Assembly (NCBI RefSeq): GCF_001543895.1 | Contig: NZ_JYIJ01000017.1 | Location: 248,001 to 312,000, forward strand | From: Carbonactinospora thermoautotrophica | GTDB lineage: Bacteria; Actinomycetota; Actinomycetes; Streptomycetales; Carbonactinosporaceae | Direction: 5' to 3' | DNA: 64,000 nucleotides | In this document: piece by piece, positions 16,682 through 29,344 of the stretch | How the letters are laid out: the number at the start of each line of letters is the position of its first letter | Position numbering within the stretch: the stretch's first letter is position 1 | Notes under the pieces: model-generated | Databases searched by the model: none | What the model saw: only the letters and a program-made list of their open reading frames with translations | What the model was told of the DNA's origin: nothing | Made by a program: the position numbers and the translations under genes

Positions 16682-16742
16682 GGCTACCTCCGCTGGAGGG
16701 AACCTTGGTCGGGAGCTCAGCGACGTAAGCCGATGTGCACCG

Positions 16743-16772
16743 ACCGGGTGATCTCCTACCGGGTGATCTCCT
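16743..16772. repeat. Tandem 15-bp repeat in the kynA/CBM48 divergent promoter
   Basis: accgggtgatctcct occurs twice in direct contact (16743-16757 and 16758-16772). It lies between the divergent starts at 16681 and 16868, a position suited to a tandem operator. The regulator is unknown. Confidence 0.55.
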
Positions 16773-16867
16773 GCCCGTATGCTCAGACGGCGATCACTCC
16801 TGCTTAATGTGCGGGAAACAGGCGGCGAGGATACTTTGCAGGCTGCTCGTGCGACAGGAGGTTCGGG

Positions 16868-17143
16868 GTGCTCAAGAGGACGCGGCTGAAGAACGTCACG
16901 AAGTTCACCTTCGTACTCCCCGCCGACGAACCCGCCGGGCCGGTGAGCGTGGTCGGGGACTTCAACGGGTGGACGCCTGGCAAGCACACCCTGGTCCGAC
17001 GGAGCAACGGCACCCGCTCAGTCAGCATCACCCTGCGCCAGGGCCAGACCGTCCGGTTCCGCTACCTCGGCGCGGACGGCTACTGGTTCGACGAGGAGCA
17101 CGCCGACGGCCACGACGGCCAGAACTGCCTGATCAGGACCTGA
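16868..17143 (+). CDS. Stand-alone CBM48 (isoamylase N-terminal / AMPK glycogen-binding) protein
   Basis: 91 aa, a single immunoglobulin-like domain. VTKFTFVLPADEPAGPVSVV is followed by GDFNGWTPGKHTL, the hallmark of CBM48/early-set domains, and then VRFRYLGADGYWFDEEHAD. No catalytic domain is attached. GTG 16868 has GGAGG six bases upstream. Known small relatives bind glycogen or act as partners of other proteins; here no glycogen gene is adjacent, so a specific role cannot be given. A strong hairpin follows 10 bp after the stop. Confidence 0.85.
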   Translation: MLKRTRLKNVTKFTFVLPADEPAGPVSVVGDFNGWTPGKHTLVRRSNGTRSVSITLRQGQTVRFRYLGADGYWFDEEHADGHDGQNCLIRT

Positions 17144-17152
17144 ACGGCGGGT

Positions 17153-17182
17153 GGGGTGTGGGTGCCGCGGCACCCACACCCC
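17153..17182. terminator. 30-bp perfect palindrome between convergent CBM48 and pruA genes
   Basis: ggggtgtgggtgccg (17153-17167) is the exact reverse complement of 17168-17182. It stands 10 bp after the CBM48 stop and 8 bp after the pruA stop. It acts most simply as a bidirectional terminator. The arm resembles the GGTGTGCGTGTCG arm of the hairpin at 55204-55241. Confidence 0.75.
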
Positions 17183-17189
17183 GGCGGGG

Positions 17190-18815
17190 TCACCCCATGT
17201 GGGGGTAGCGGTGGTCGGTCGGCGGGACGAAGGTCTCCTTGATCGAGCGGGGGCTGACCCAGCGGAGCAGGTTGAGCATGGCGCCGGCCTTGTCGTTGGT
17301 GCCGGACGCCCGGCCGCCGCCGAACGGCTGCTGGCCGACCACCGCGCCGGTGGGCTTGTCGTTGATGTAGAAGTTGCCCGCCGCGAAGCGCAGCACCTCC
17401 GTGGCCTCGCGGATCGCCGCCCGGTCCTGGGCGATGATCGACCCGGTGAGCCCGTAGGGGGCGACGTCCGCGGCCTGGCGCAGCACCCGGTCGTAGTCGC
17501 CGTCCTCGTACACGTACACCGCGAGGATCGGGCCGAAGTACTCGGTGGTGAAGATCTCGTGCTCGGGGTCGACGCCCTGGATCACGGTCGGGCGGACGAA
17601 CCAGCCCCGCGTGTCGTCGTACTCGCCGCCGGCGAGGATGGCGAGCTTGTCGTCGTGCCGCGCCCGGTCGATGACGTCCTTGTGCTTGGCGAACGCGCGC
17701 CCGTCGATGACCGCGCCGAGGAAGTTGGAGAAGTCGGTCACGTCCCCCATGGGCAGGGACTCGACCTCGGCCAGGAAGTCGTCGCGCATCCGGTCCCACA
17801 CGCTGCGCGGCAGGTACGCGCGGGAGGCCGCGGAGCACTTCTGACCCTGGTACTCGAACGCGCCCCGCACCAGCGCGGTCTTGAGTACCGCCACGTCGGC
17901 CGACGGGTGGGCGATCACGAAGTCCTTGCCGCCGGTCTCACCCACCAGGCGCGGGTAGGAGCGGTAGGCGGCGATGTTCTCCCCCACCGTGCGCCACAGC
18001 AGTTGGAACGTCTTGGTCGAGCCGGTGAAGTGGATCCCGGCCAGCTCCGGATGGCGCAGCGCGACCTCGGAGACCGCGATGCCGTCGCCGGGCAGCATGT
18101 TGATCACTCCGGGCGGCAGGCCGGCGGCCTCCAGCAGCCGCATCAGGAAGTGGGCGGAGAACTGCTGGGTGGGTGAGGGCTTCCAGATCACCACGTTGCC
18201 CATCAACGCCGGCGCGGTCGGCAGGTTGCCGGCGATGGAGGTGAAGTTGAACGGGGTGATCGCGTAGACGAAGCCCTCCAGCGGCCGGTAGTCCATCCGG
18301 TTCCAGGTGCCGGGCGACGACAGCGGTTGATCGGCCAGGATCTGGCGGGCGAAGTGCACGTTGAACCGCCAGAAGTCGATCAGCTCGCAGGCGGAGTCGA
18401 TCTCCGCCTGGATCGCGGTCTTCGACTGGCCCAGCATGGTGGCGGCGTTCAGCACGTCCCGCCACGGCCCGGCCAGCAGGTCGGCCGCTCTGAGGAAGAT
18501 GGCCGCCCGGTCGTCGAACGACATGGCCCGCCAGGCCGGCGCCGCGGCCAGCGCCGCCTCGATCGCCGCCCGGGCCTCCGCCTGGGTCGAGTTGCGCAAA
18601 GTGCCGAGCACGTGGTGGCGGTTGTGCGGCTGCACCACGTCGATCGGCTCACCAGCACCCATCCGCTGCTCACCGCCGATCGTCGCGGTGAGCTCGACGT
18701 GCTCGGAGGCGAGCTCCTTCAGCTTCTGCTCCAGCCGGGCACGCTCCGGGGTCTCCGGTGCGTAATCCTTTACTGGCTCGTTCGCGGGGACGGGCACCTG
18801 GGTTACGGCATCCAT
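17190..18815 (-). CDS. pruA: L-glutamate gamma-semialdehyde (1-pyrroline-5-carboxylate) dehydrogenase
   Basis: 541 aa NAD-dependent aldehyde dehydrogenase, the second step of proline breakdown, giving glutamate. Motifs in order: GFVYAITPFNFTSIAGNLP, MGNVVIWKPS, IHFTGSTKTFQLLW (nucleotide binding), VGETGGKDFVIAHPSAD with the general-base glutamate, GAFEYQGQKCSAASR with the catalytic cysteine, and EIFTTEYFGPILAVYVY. ATG 18815 is preferred over 18821 because GGAG is then eight bases away. Proline dehydrogenase, the usual partner, is not adjacent; the upstream gene is DUF6912. Glutamate from this reaction is the substrate of the nearby gdh product. Confidence 0.95.
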   Translation of the reverse strand: MDAVTQVPVPANEPVKDYAPETPERARLEQKLKELASEHVELTATIGGEQRMGAGEPIDVVQPHNRHHVLGTLRNSTQAEARAAIEAALAAAPAWRAMSFDDRAAIFLRAADLLAGPWRDVLNAATMLGQSKTAIQAEIDSACELIDFWRFNVHFARQILADQPLSSPGTWNRMDYRPLEGFVYAITPFNFTSIAGNLPTAPALMGNVVIWKPSPTQQFSAHFLMRLLEAAGLPPGVINMLPGDGIAVSEVALRHPELAGIHFTGSTKTFQLLWRTVGENIAAYRSYPRLVGETGGKDFVIAHPSADVAVLKTALVRGAFEYQGQKCSAASRAYLPRSVWDRMRDDFLAEVESLPMGDVTDFSNFLGAVIDGRAFAKHKDVIDRARHDDKLAILAGGEYDDTRGWFVRPTVIQGVDPEHEIFTTEYFGPILAVYVYEDGDYDRVLRQAADVAPYGLTGSIIAQDRAAIREATEVLRFAAGNFYINDKPTGAVVGQQPFGGGRASGTNDKAGAMLNLLRWVSPRSIKETFVPPTDHRYPHMG

Positions 18816-18944
18816 CGGCATGGCTCCGCTCTCTCGGCGTCGTTGTCGAGGGTCAGAGATACCGCCATCGTCGCACGGCGATGCCTGGTTGGCACCCCCG
18901 CCGCCCGGCTCCCAGGAGGGCCACGACCGGGGTGTGTGCGGCGG

Positions 18945-19436
18945 TCAGCGCAGCAGGTCGGGGATCTCCTGGGTGGCGTACCACTGCAGCTCGTGGTCCT
19001 CGGCGGCGGCCACGATGAACTCGGCGTCGGGGTCGCCCAGCTCGGCCGCCACGATCGCGGCGGCGGCCTTGCGCACGTCCTCCACCGCCTCCGGGTCGTC
19101 GACGTGCACCGAGGCCCACTTGGCCAGCGGGATCACCTGGTTGACATACACCAGGGAGCGCTCCAGGTCCGCGCGCGGCACGGCCACGTTGTCCGGCACG
19201 TCCGCCGCGATCACCACCCGGCGGCGCGGCGCCAGCGGCTCGTTGTCCAGCAGGCGCAGGGAGGCCCGTGCCGCGTCCATCATCGCGACGTACTCCAACT
19301 CCTCGATGTCCCCCGAGACGTACCACTCGCGCAGGGCGGGGGTGACGGTGTAGGCGGCGACCGGGACGGGGGCGATGCTCCCGGCGGCGAAGGCGGCCGC
19401 CAGGGCGGGCAAGGTCGAGGGCACGTAGACGCGCAT
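18945..19436 (-). CDS. DUF6912 family protein
   Basis: 163 aa. MRVYVPSTLPALAAAFAAG opens an actinobacterial family of unknown function. The body has an alternating strand-helix pattern with RRVVIAADVPDNVAVP and DDPEAVEDVRKAAAAIVAAE, and ends LQWYATQEIPDLL. No catalytic motif or membrane segment is seen. The ATG overlaps the stop of the acyltransferase gene (ATGA at 19436), so the two are translated together. A soluble partner of the acyltransferase is possible, but that is inference only. Confidence 0.75.
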   Translation of the reverse strand: MRVYVPSTLPALAAAFAAGSIAPVPVAAYTVTPALREWYVSGDIEELEYVAMMDAARASLRLLDNEPLAPRRRVVIAADVPDNVAVPRADLERSLVYVNQVIPLAKWASVHVDDPEAVEDVRKAAAAIVAAELGDPDAEFIVAAAEDHELQWYATQEIPDLLR

Positions 19437-20845
19437 CAACGAACAGTCTCCAACAGCTCGGCCAGGGACTCCGACAGGCACTGGGCCAACACGCCGACGT
19501 CCGGCATGGCGTCCCGGTCGGCGTTCAGACCGTAGTACACGCCGCCGTCGTAGGAGGTGAGGCCGATACTGACGGCCTGCCCGGCGACGAGGGGTACCAC
19601 CGGGTACGCCTCCAGCATGCGGGCCCCCGCCGCGTACAACGGGGTCTGCGGTCCGGGAACGTTGGTCACGACAAGATTGAACAGCCGGCGGGACAAGCTC
19701 GTGGCGACCCGAGCGCCCAGCATGTGAAGTGTCGGCGGAGCGAACCCGGACAGGCGGGCGAGCGTGTCCGCCGGGACCGCCCGGCCGGTCTCCATGTGCC
19801 ACTTCATCCGGTAGCTCACCTGGTGTAGCCGCACCACCGGGTCGGGCTCGCCGACGGGCAGGTCCACCAGGTAGGAGGACACGCCGTTGCCCCACGGCCC
19901 GACCGCCCCCGCCGTCGACGGGGGGCGCACGCTCACCGGCACCATCGCCCGCACCACGGTCTGCCGGGTGACCGGCTCGCCACGGGTCATCAGCCAGGCC
20001 CGCAAAGCCCCGGCGATCGTCGCCAGGATCGCGTCGTTGACCGTGCCCCCGTGGGCGTGGCGGATCCGCCGGTAGTCCGCCAGGTCGGTGCGCACGGTGG
20101 CGTAGCGGCGCTGCTCGCCGGTGTCGGCCGCCAGCGGTCCGTGACGCCGGGGTCGCGCGGCCCAGCCGGCCACGCGCAGCAGCTCGCCGGCCGCGCCCGC
20201 CGCCCGGCCGGTGAGCGACCGCAGGTCGGCGAGCCCGGTGCGGATCGTGTTCACCACCTCGGTAGGGCGGCGCAGCGAGTCGGCGATCGCGCCGGCGACC
20301 AGCTCCAGGGCGCTCGGCTCCGGGGCCGGGCGCCAGGTGTCGGGCGGTGTCTCGCGCGGCTCAGGGGTCGGGTCGAGGACCACGGTCAGGATGTCCACCG
20401 CGCTGACCCCGTCGACCATGGCGGGGTGGGTCTTGGTGAGGATCGCGAAGCGTTCCCCGCCCTTCGGTTCCCGCTCCAGGCCCTCGACCAGGTACATCTC
20501 CCACAGCGGGCGGTCGCGGTCCAGGCGGCGGCTGTGGATCCGCGCCACCAGCTCGTGCAGCTGCTCGGCCGTGCCCGGCCGGGGCAGGGCCGAGCGGCGC
20601 ACGTGGTAGGTGATGTCGAAGTGCTCGTCATCCACCCACACCGGGTTCGCCAAGTGCCCGGGAACCCAGCGGATCCGCTGCCGGAAGCGCGGCACGAACG
20701 CGATCCGCTCCTTGATCAGCCGGACCAGCCGCTCGTAGTCGAACCGCGGCGCCTCGAACACGGCCACGCTGCCCACGTGCATGGGCGTCGCCAGCTCCTC
20801 CAGGTAGAGGAAGGAGACGTCGAGCGGTTTCAGCCGATCGGGCAC
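19436..20845 (-). CDS. WS/DGAT-like acyltransferase with altered HHxxxDG motif
   Basis: 469 aa, the usual size of wax ester synthase/diacylglycerol acyltransferases, which join acyl-CoA to an alcohol or diacylglycerol. Typical segments: LKPLDVSFLYLEELATPMHV at the start, RPLWEMYLVEGL, NDAILATIAGALR, and LVVTNVPGPQTPLY near the C-terminus. The active-site motif reads HPAMVDG: the first histidine is kept but the second, catalytic one is proline (codon CCC). The enzyme may be inactive, rely on another residue, or do a different reaction. GTG 20845 has GGAGG four bases upstream. The gene is coupled to the DUF6912 gene downstream. Confidence 0.85.
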   Translation of the reverse strand: MPDRLKPLDVSFLYLEELATPMHVGSVAVFEAPRFDYERLVRLIKERIAFVPRFRQRIRWVPGHLANPVWVDDEHFDITYHVRRSALPRPGTAEQLHELVARIHSRRLDRDRPLWEMYLVEGLEREPKGGERFAILTKTHPAMVDGVSAVDILTVVLDPTPEPRETPPDTWRPAPEPSALELVAGAIADSLRRPTEVVNTIRTGLADLRSLTGRAAGAAGELLRVAGWAARPRRHGPLAADTGEQRRYATVRTDLADYRRIRHAHGGTVNDAILATIAGALRAWLMTRGEPVTRQTVVRAMVPVSVRPPSTAGAVGPWGNGVSSYLVDLPVGEPDPVVRLHQVSYRMKWHMETGRAVPADTLARLSGFAPPTLHMLGARVATSLSRRLFNLVVTNVPGPQTPLYAAGARMLEAYPVVPLVAGQAVSIGLTSYDGGVYYGLNADRDAMPDVGVLAQCLSESLAELLETVR

Positions 20846-21015
20846 GCACCCTCCTCTTCCGGCCAGCCCGACAGACCCGGCTATCCATCGTCCCATGTCG
20901 GCGTGGGAACATCGGTCAGGGTGGCGCCCGGCGTCGCGGCGAAAGCCCACGCGGGCCGGAACTTCCAGAGCGTTTCGAGCGACTCAGTCCTTCAGGACAT
21001 CGACAGGGAGGATTC

Positions 21016-21468
21016 ATGCGTCTGATCCGCAGTGCCGCCCGCAGCGCTGCCCGGACCACCGCGCTGGTCGCGCTGGCCGCACTGGTCGCCGCGTGCGGCG
21101 GCTCGAACTCGGCGAAGCCCGGCAGCGCCGCGCCGACGCCCACCGCCAGCGCGCCCGCGAGCCCCGCCGCCAGCGCGCCCGCGAGCCCGAGCGCCCCGGC
21201 GACGGACGCCGTCACGTACCAGGTGACGATCAAGGGCGGTAACGTCGAGCCCAAGCCCGACGTGGTGAAGGTCAAGCTCGGCCAGACGGTGCGGCTCACC
21301 GTGACCAGCGACCAGCACGACGAGATCCACGTGCACGGCTACGACGTCTCGGCCGAGCTGGAGCCGAACAAGCCAACGACCGTGGAGTTCAAGGCCAGCA
21401 CGCCCGGCACGTTCGAGGTCGAGACGCACCACTCCCAGAAGTTGCTGTTCCGGCTGCAAGTCCAGTGA
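21016..21468 (+). CDS. Cupredoxin-like lipoprotein
   Basis: 150 aa. A signal peptide ends in LVAAC (lipidated Cys27). A roughly 35-residue Ala/Ser/Pro linker with two near-identical SAPASP repeats follows. The C-terminal 85 residues form a cupredoxin-like beta-sandwich: VTYQVTIKGGNVEPKPDVV, then VRLTVTSDQHDEIHVHGYD, then FEVETHHSQKLLF. Several histidines are placed where copper ligands would be, but the usual Cys/Met ligands are missing. GGAGG precedes the ATG. Its stop overlaps the next membrane gene by one base, so the pair probably works together at the outer face of the membrane, perhaps in copper handling. Confidence 0.8.
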   Translation: MRLIRSAARSAARTTALVALAALVAACGGSNSAKPGSAAPTPTASAPASPAASAPASPSAPATDAVTYQVTIKGGNVEPKPDVVKVKLGQTVRLTVTSDQHDEIHVHGYDVSAELEPNKPTTVEFKASTPGTFEVETHHSQKLLFRLQVQ

Positions 21469-22790
21469 TGGAACAGGTGGTTCTCGCACACGGGATCGGC
21501 GGCCGGCAGGACCTGCCGATCCCGTTCACCTACGCGCTGTGGGGCGGCGCGATCGCGGTGGCCGTCTCGTTCCTGGCGCTCGGCCTGCTGTGGCGGGAGT
21601 CGAAGCTGCGCGGCGCGCAGGCCGGGCTTCCGCTGCCGCTCGCGGCCCAGCGGGTCGTCGACTCCGCGGCGTTCGGCTGGGCGCTGCGGCTGCTCGGCCT
21701 GGCGCTCGCCGGGTTCACCGCGTTCGCCGCGCTGTTCGGGCCGGACCTCGCCAACAACCCCACGGCCGGCATCGTGTACGTGCTGTTCTGGGTCGGCATC
21801 GTGCCGGCCTCGCTGCTGTTCGGCCCGGTCTGGCGGTACCTGAACCCGCTGCGCACCATCCACCGGCTGCTCGCCCTGGCCCTGCGCACCCCTCCGGAGC
21901 AGGGCCTGCGGGAGCTGCCCAAGTCGGTCGGGTACTGGCCGGCGGCGGCGGGCCTGTTCGCGTTCACCTGGCTGGAGCTCGTCGCCCCGGACCGGGCCAC
22001 GACATCGACGCTCAAGATCTGGTTCGGCCTGTACGCGGGCGTCCACCTGACGGCGGCGGCGCTGTACGGGTCGCGGTGGTTCGACCGGTGCGACGCGTTC
22101 GAGGTGTACTCCGCGCTGATCGGCAAGCTGTCCCCGTTCGGCCGGCGGGCGGACGGCCGGCTGGTGCTGCGCAACCCGTTCGACGGCCTGGACTCGCTGC
22201 GGGTCGAGGCCGGCCTGGTGGCCACCGTCTGCGTGATGCTCGGCTCCACCGCCTACGACGGGTTGTCCAACTCGATCGCCTGGATCACCTTCGTGCAGGA
22301 CTCCGGCCGCTCCCCTGTCCTGCTCGGCACGCTCGGGCTGACCGGGACGATCCTGCTGGTCATGGTCACGTACACGCTCGGCACCTGGGCGTCCGGGGTG
22401 TTCGGGCACGTGCCCTACCGCGAGCTGCCCGGCTTGTTCGCGCATTCGATCGTGCCGATCGCGGTCGGGTACGTGGTGGCCCACTACTTCTCGCTGTTCA
22501 TCTTCGAGGGCCAGCACACGTTGATCCTCGCCTCCGACCCGCTGGTCAACGGCTCTGACTGGTTCGGCACCGCCGAGCGCGGCGTCAACTACCGGCTGGT
22601 CTCCCCGGCGACCATCGCGATGGTCCAGGTGCTCGGCGTGGTGATCGGCCACGTGCTCGGCGTGGTCGCCGCCCACGACCGGGCGGTTCGCCTGTTCCCG
22701 CGCACCCACGCGATCGCCGGCCAGCTCCCCCTGCTGGTCATCATGGTCGGCTACACCCTGGGCGGGCTGACGCTGCTGTTCTCCAGCTGA
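21468..22790 (+). CDS. Polytopic membrane protein (family often annotated as fenitrothion hydrolase FedB-like)
   Basis: 440 aa with roughly ten hydrophobic segments, for example LWGGAIAVAVSFLALGLLW and AALFGPDLANNPTAGIVYVL. The N-terminal MEQVVLAHGIGGRQDLPIPF is a conserved opening of an actinobacterial membrane family that databases label fenitrothion hydrolase. That label comes from one described enzyme and may not describe the native role. No hydrolase catalytic motif is evident. The start (ATG 21468) overlaps the stop of the cupredoxin lipoprotein as TGATG; an in-frame GTG at 21465 is the alternative. A strong terminator follows at 22808. Confidence 0.65.
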   Translation: MEQVVLAHGIGGRQDLPIPFTYALWGGAIAVAVSFLALGLLWRESKLRGAQAGLPLPLAAQRVVDSAAFGWALRLLGLALAGFTAFAALFGPDLANNPTAGIVYVLFWVGIVPASLLFGPVWRYLNPLRTIHRLLALALRTPPEQGLRELPKSVGYWPAAAGLFAFTWLELVAPDRATTSTLKIWFGLYAGVHLTAAALYGSRWFDRCDAFEVYSALIGKLSPFGRRADGRLVLRNPFDGLDSLRVEAGLVATVCVMLGSTAYDGLSNSIAWITFVQDSGRSPVLLGTLGLTGTILLVMVTYTLGTWASGVFGHVPYRELPGLFAHSIVPIAVGYVVAHYFSLFIFEGQHTLILASDPLVNGSDWFGTAERGVNYRLVSPATIAMVQVLGVVIGHVLGVVAAHDRAVRLFPRTHAIAGQLPLLVIMVGYTLGGLTLLFSS

Positions 22791-22807
22791 TCTCCAGTCT
22801 CCGGGCA

Positions 22808-22838
22808 CCGGGGCCGCGCACGCCGTGCGCGGCCCCGG
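22808..22838 (+). terminator. Terminator hairpin after the membrane protein gene
   Basis: ccggggccgcgcac (22808-22821) pairs perfectly with 22825-22838; loop gcc. It lies 17 bp after the stop. There is no T-run. Confidence 0.7.
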
Positions 22839-22913
22839 CCGTGGTGGCTCCGGGCCACGGGAGGTGATTTCCGGGAACAGTGCCCCTTGTCAGGCGTGAA
22901 AGCGTCTCCGGCT

Positions 22914-22940
22914 GGAAATTGATACGGAGAGGCTCAAGTT
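22914..22940 (+). promoter_or_regulatory. Candidate SigR/SigH-type promoter of dnaK
   Basis: GGAAAT at 22914-22919 and GTT at 22938-22940 are 18 bases apart, close to the GGAAT-N18-GTT pattern used by the disulfide/heat-stress sigma factor of actinomycetes. It is 52 bp before the dnaK start. No complete HspR operator (CTTGAGT-N7-ACTCAAG) is present. Confidence 0.35.
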
Positions 22941-22992
22941 CCGCTTGGCGGGGACTACGGACTCACCCGGGATTCCCGTGGAGGAGGTTGCG

Positions 22993-24840
<1,848 letters not shown>

Positions 24841-24854
24841 GCGGCGCGTCCGGC

Positions 24855-24893
24855 ACCCGGTCACGGGCCGCGTCCCGCGGCCCGTGACCGGGT
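24855..24893. terminator. Bidirectional terminator between dnaK and HAD gene
   Basis: 18 bases at 24855-24872 pair perfectly with 24876-24893, loop tcc. It lies 14 bp after the dnaK stop and 34 bp after the stop of the convergent HAD gene. Confidence 0.8.
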
Positions 24894-24927
24894 CGACCTC
24901 ACGGCAGCGGCGGACGCCGCGCTGGGG

Positions 24928-25590
24928 TCAGGACGCCGCGCGCAGGTCGAGGCCGAACAGGGCCTCCAACTCCTCGACCGTCTCCTCGTAGGAGCGGTGG
25001 TGGATGCCGACCATGCCGACCTCGACCGCGCCGCGCACGTTGTGCCGCAGGTCGTCCACGAACACGCACTCCTCCGGGCGGCAGCCGATCTGGTCGGCGG
25101 CGTACCGGTAGATGTCCGGCTCGGGCTTGCGCATGCCGACCTCGCCGGAGATCACGACCGCGTCGAACATCTCCTCCCAGCCCTCGCGGGGGTACTCGTT
25201 GCCCCATGAGTTCGACAGCAGGGCCGTCTTGATCCCCGACTGGTGCACGTGCCGCACCACGTTGATCATCGCTGGCACGTGGTCGAAGCACCGGAACATG
25301 CGCTTGATCAGCCCCTTGGCCGGCACCGGCTGGCCGTCCTTGGTCCGCAGCCGGGCCGCGAGCTGCTCCTCGAAGTGCGGCACCTCGATCTCGCCGCGCT
25401 CCAGCGCGTGGATCGGGTTGAACCGGGCCTCGGCCTCACCTTCCGGGCCGAGCCACTCGCGCATCGCCTTGAGGTACTCGTGGTAGTCGATGCCGTCCGC
25501 CTCGCACCACGCCACCATGGCCTCTTCCAACCCGGTGGTGAGCACACCACCCCAATCGACGATCAGCGCACGCAAGGGACGGACAGACAT
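24928..25590 (-). CDS. HAD-superfamily hydrolase, subfamily IA (epoxide-hydrolase-N-like)
   Basis: 220 aa. The first motif reads LRALIVDWGGVLTTG with nucleophile Asp in the DWGGVL form typical of the epoxide hydrolase N-terminal/phosphatase branch. Motif II is TALLSNSWG, motif III the lysine in GMRKPEPDIY, and motif IV CVFVDDLRHNV. A helical cap lies between residues 20 and 95. All catalytic residues are present, so a phosphatase acting on a small metabolite is likely; the substrate is unknown. ATG 25590 has AGGA eight bases upstream. It is on the same strand as secA but separated from it by a terminator. Confidence 0.85.
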   Translation of the reverse strand: MSVRPLRALIVDWGGVLTTGLEEAMVAWCEADGIDYHEYLKAMREWLGPEGEAEARFNPIHALERGEIEVPHFEEQLAARLRTKDGQPVPAKGLIKRMFRCFDHVPAMINVVRHVHQSGIKTALLSNSWGNEYPREGWEEMFDAVVISGEVGMRKPEPDIYRYAADQIGCRPEECVFVDDLRHNVRGAVEVGMVGIHHRSYEETVEELEALFGLDLRAAS

Positions 25591-25720
25591 GAACGTCATC
25601 CTAGGCGCCGGGGTTTCGATCCCGCATACCGATCGGAAAGCCCCGGCTCATGCCTGGTCCACCCGGGGGAATCGCCACGCCGTGCCCCGCCGCGGGGAGA
25701 AGCCCGGCCGGTACCGGCAT

Positions 25721-25751
25721 CGCTGCGGCGCGACCAGGTCGCGCCGCAGCG
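25721..25751 (-). terminator. secA terminator
   Basis: cgctgcggcgcga (25721-25733) pairs perfectly with 25739-25751, loop ccagg. It begins 10 bp beyond the secA stop codon. Confidence 0.8.
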
Positions 25752-25761
25752 GCCAGGCGTC

Positions 25762-28500
<2,739 letters not shown>

Positions 28501-28607
28501 TGCGTGGGCTCCTTGCGATGAGACGTCCATCGCGTGGGTACGCGACAGCTCTGACGGCCTTCCGGTGTGCGGGGTTGCCGCAACGTTGTTGTCGCCGTCA
28601 AACGCCC

Positions 28608-28639
28608 ATCGTATGTGCTTCCGCAGCCTTATGGGTCAA
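28608..28639 (-). promoter_or_regulatory. Candidate secA promoter
   Basis: On the minus strand TTGACC (28639-28634) is followed 20 bases later by TACGAT (28613-28608). The hexamers are good but the spacing is two to three bases long. It stands 108 bp upstream of the secA start in a locally less GC-rich stretch. Confidence 0.35.
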
Positions 28640-28734
28640 GGTACACGGGCGAGGCGCGAGCAGATCCCCCTATGCAGTCGCCGGCCGCGTGCGATCGGCC
28701 CGTGCCGCGGGCTCTCCCGTCCCCTGCGCCGGAC

Positions 28735-28824
28735 TCAGTCGTCGTACGGATCGTAGTTGCCGAAGTCGATGTCCTCGTCTTCCCCGACCTCGGTGGTGTT
28801 CCGCTCCGTCTCCTGCGGTTCCAT
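28735..28824 (-). CDS. 29-aa highly acidic micro-ORF
   Basis: MEPQETERNTTEVGEDEDID continues with FGNYDPYDD. Fifteen or so residues are acidic or amide and none is hydrophobic enough for a membrane segment. ATG 28824 is six bases from a GGGGG run. It is on the same strand as secA and 234 bp upstream. Third positions are GC-rich as in real genes. No family is recognised; it may be a small conserved acidic peptide or a chance ORF. Confidence 0.35.
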   Translation of the reverse strand: MEPQETERNTTEVGEDEDIDFGNYDPYDD

Positions 28825-29344
28825 GGAGTACCCCCGGTTTCGCCCCGTTACGGCAGATGGTCGAATGGTGCGCCCGGGACCACGGTGAACGCAAGGAAAT
28901 TTCCAGTCTTCACGCCGGGAGGGACCTTCACAGCGGGCGGTACCGGTTCAGCTCCGGTCGACGGGCCTCTGCCTGTCATCCGTCTTGCCTGTCACCCGTG
29001 TCGCCGCGCACCCGGCAGGACCGCATGAGTGACCCGGGCAAGCGTGCGGGGCGCGTCCCCCGGCCCACGCCCCGCACAACCCCCCGGATGGGAGCGCCCC
29101 CAGGCTCCGGGATGGCGGCGCTCCCCGTCAGGAGTGGCAACCCTCCGGGTGACGCCGAGAGCCAGCCAAGCCCCCAGCGACACCCAGGGCGCGAAGTCTC
29201 GTCGAGTCCTTGCCGTCTTGAATCCTCATCGTGAGTCCTCACAGGACAGCGGGACGCGACGGAACCGTCGTCGCATATAAGACCGCCAGCCGTCCCGGAT
29301 GGTTGCACGCGTTCGTGACCGTGAACCGGCTAAGGTGATCGAAC
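28825..29344. other. 520-bp region without a supported gene
   Basis: Open frames cross this stretch but none has protein-like composition or a credible start. It contains one hairpin (gtgcggggcg 29044-29053 with 29068-29077). Near its right end, catataaga at 29273 offers a -10-like box for the YcaQ-family gene, and AAGGTGAT at 29333-29340 is its ribosome site. Confidence 0.4.

Noticed and set aside
22914-22960. HspR (HAIR) operator upstream of dnaK
   Set aside because: Only a ctcaag half followed by a near cttg is present, with arms in the wrong orientation for CTTGAGT-N7-ACTCAAG.
28735-28824. RiPP precursor peptide
   Set aside because: The acidic peptide has no leader-core pattern and no modifying enzyme, ATP-grasp protein or transporter gene is near.
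28840-29234. Protein-coding gene between the acidic micro-ORF and the YcaQ-family gene
   Set aside because: Several frames are open but none shows a start with a ribosome site, consistent codon use or protein-like composition.
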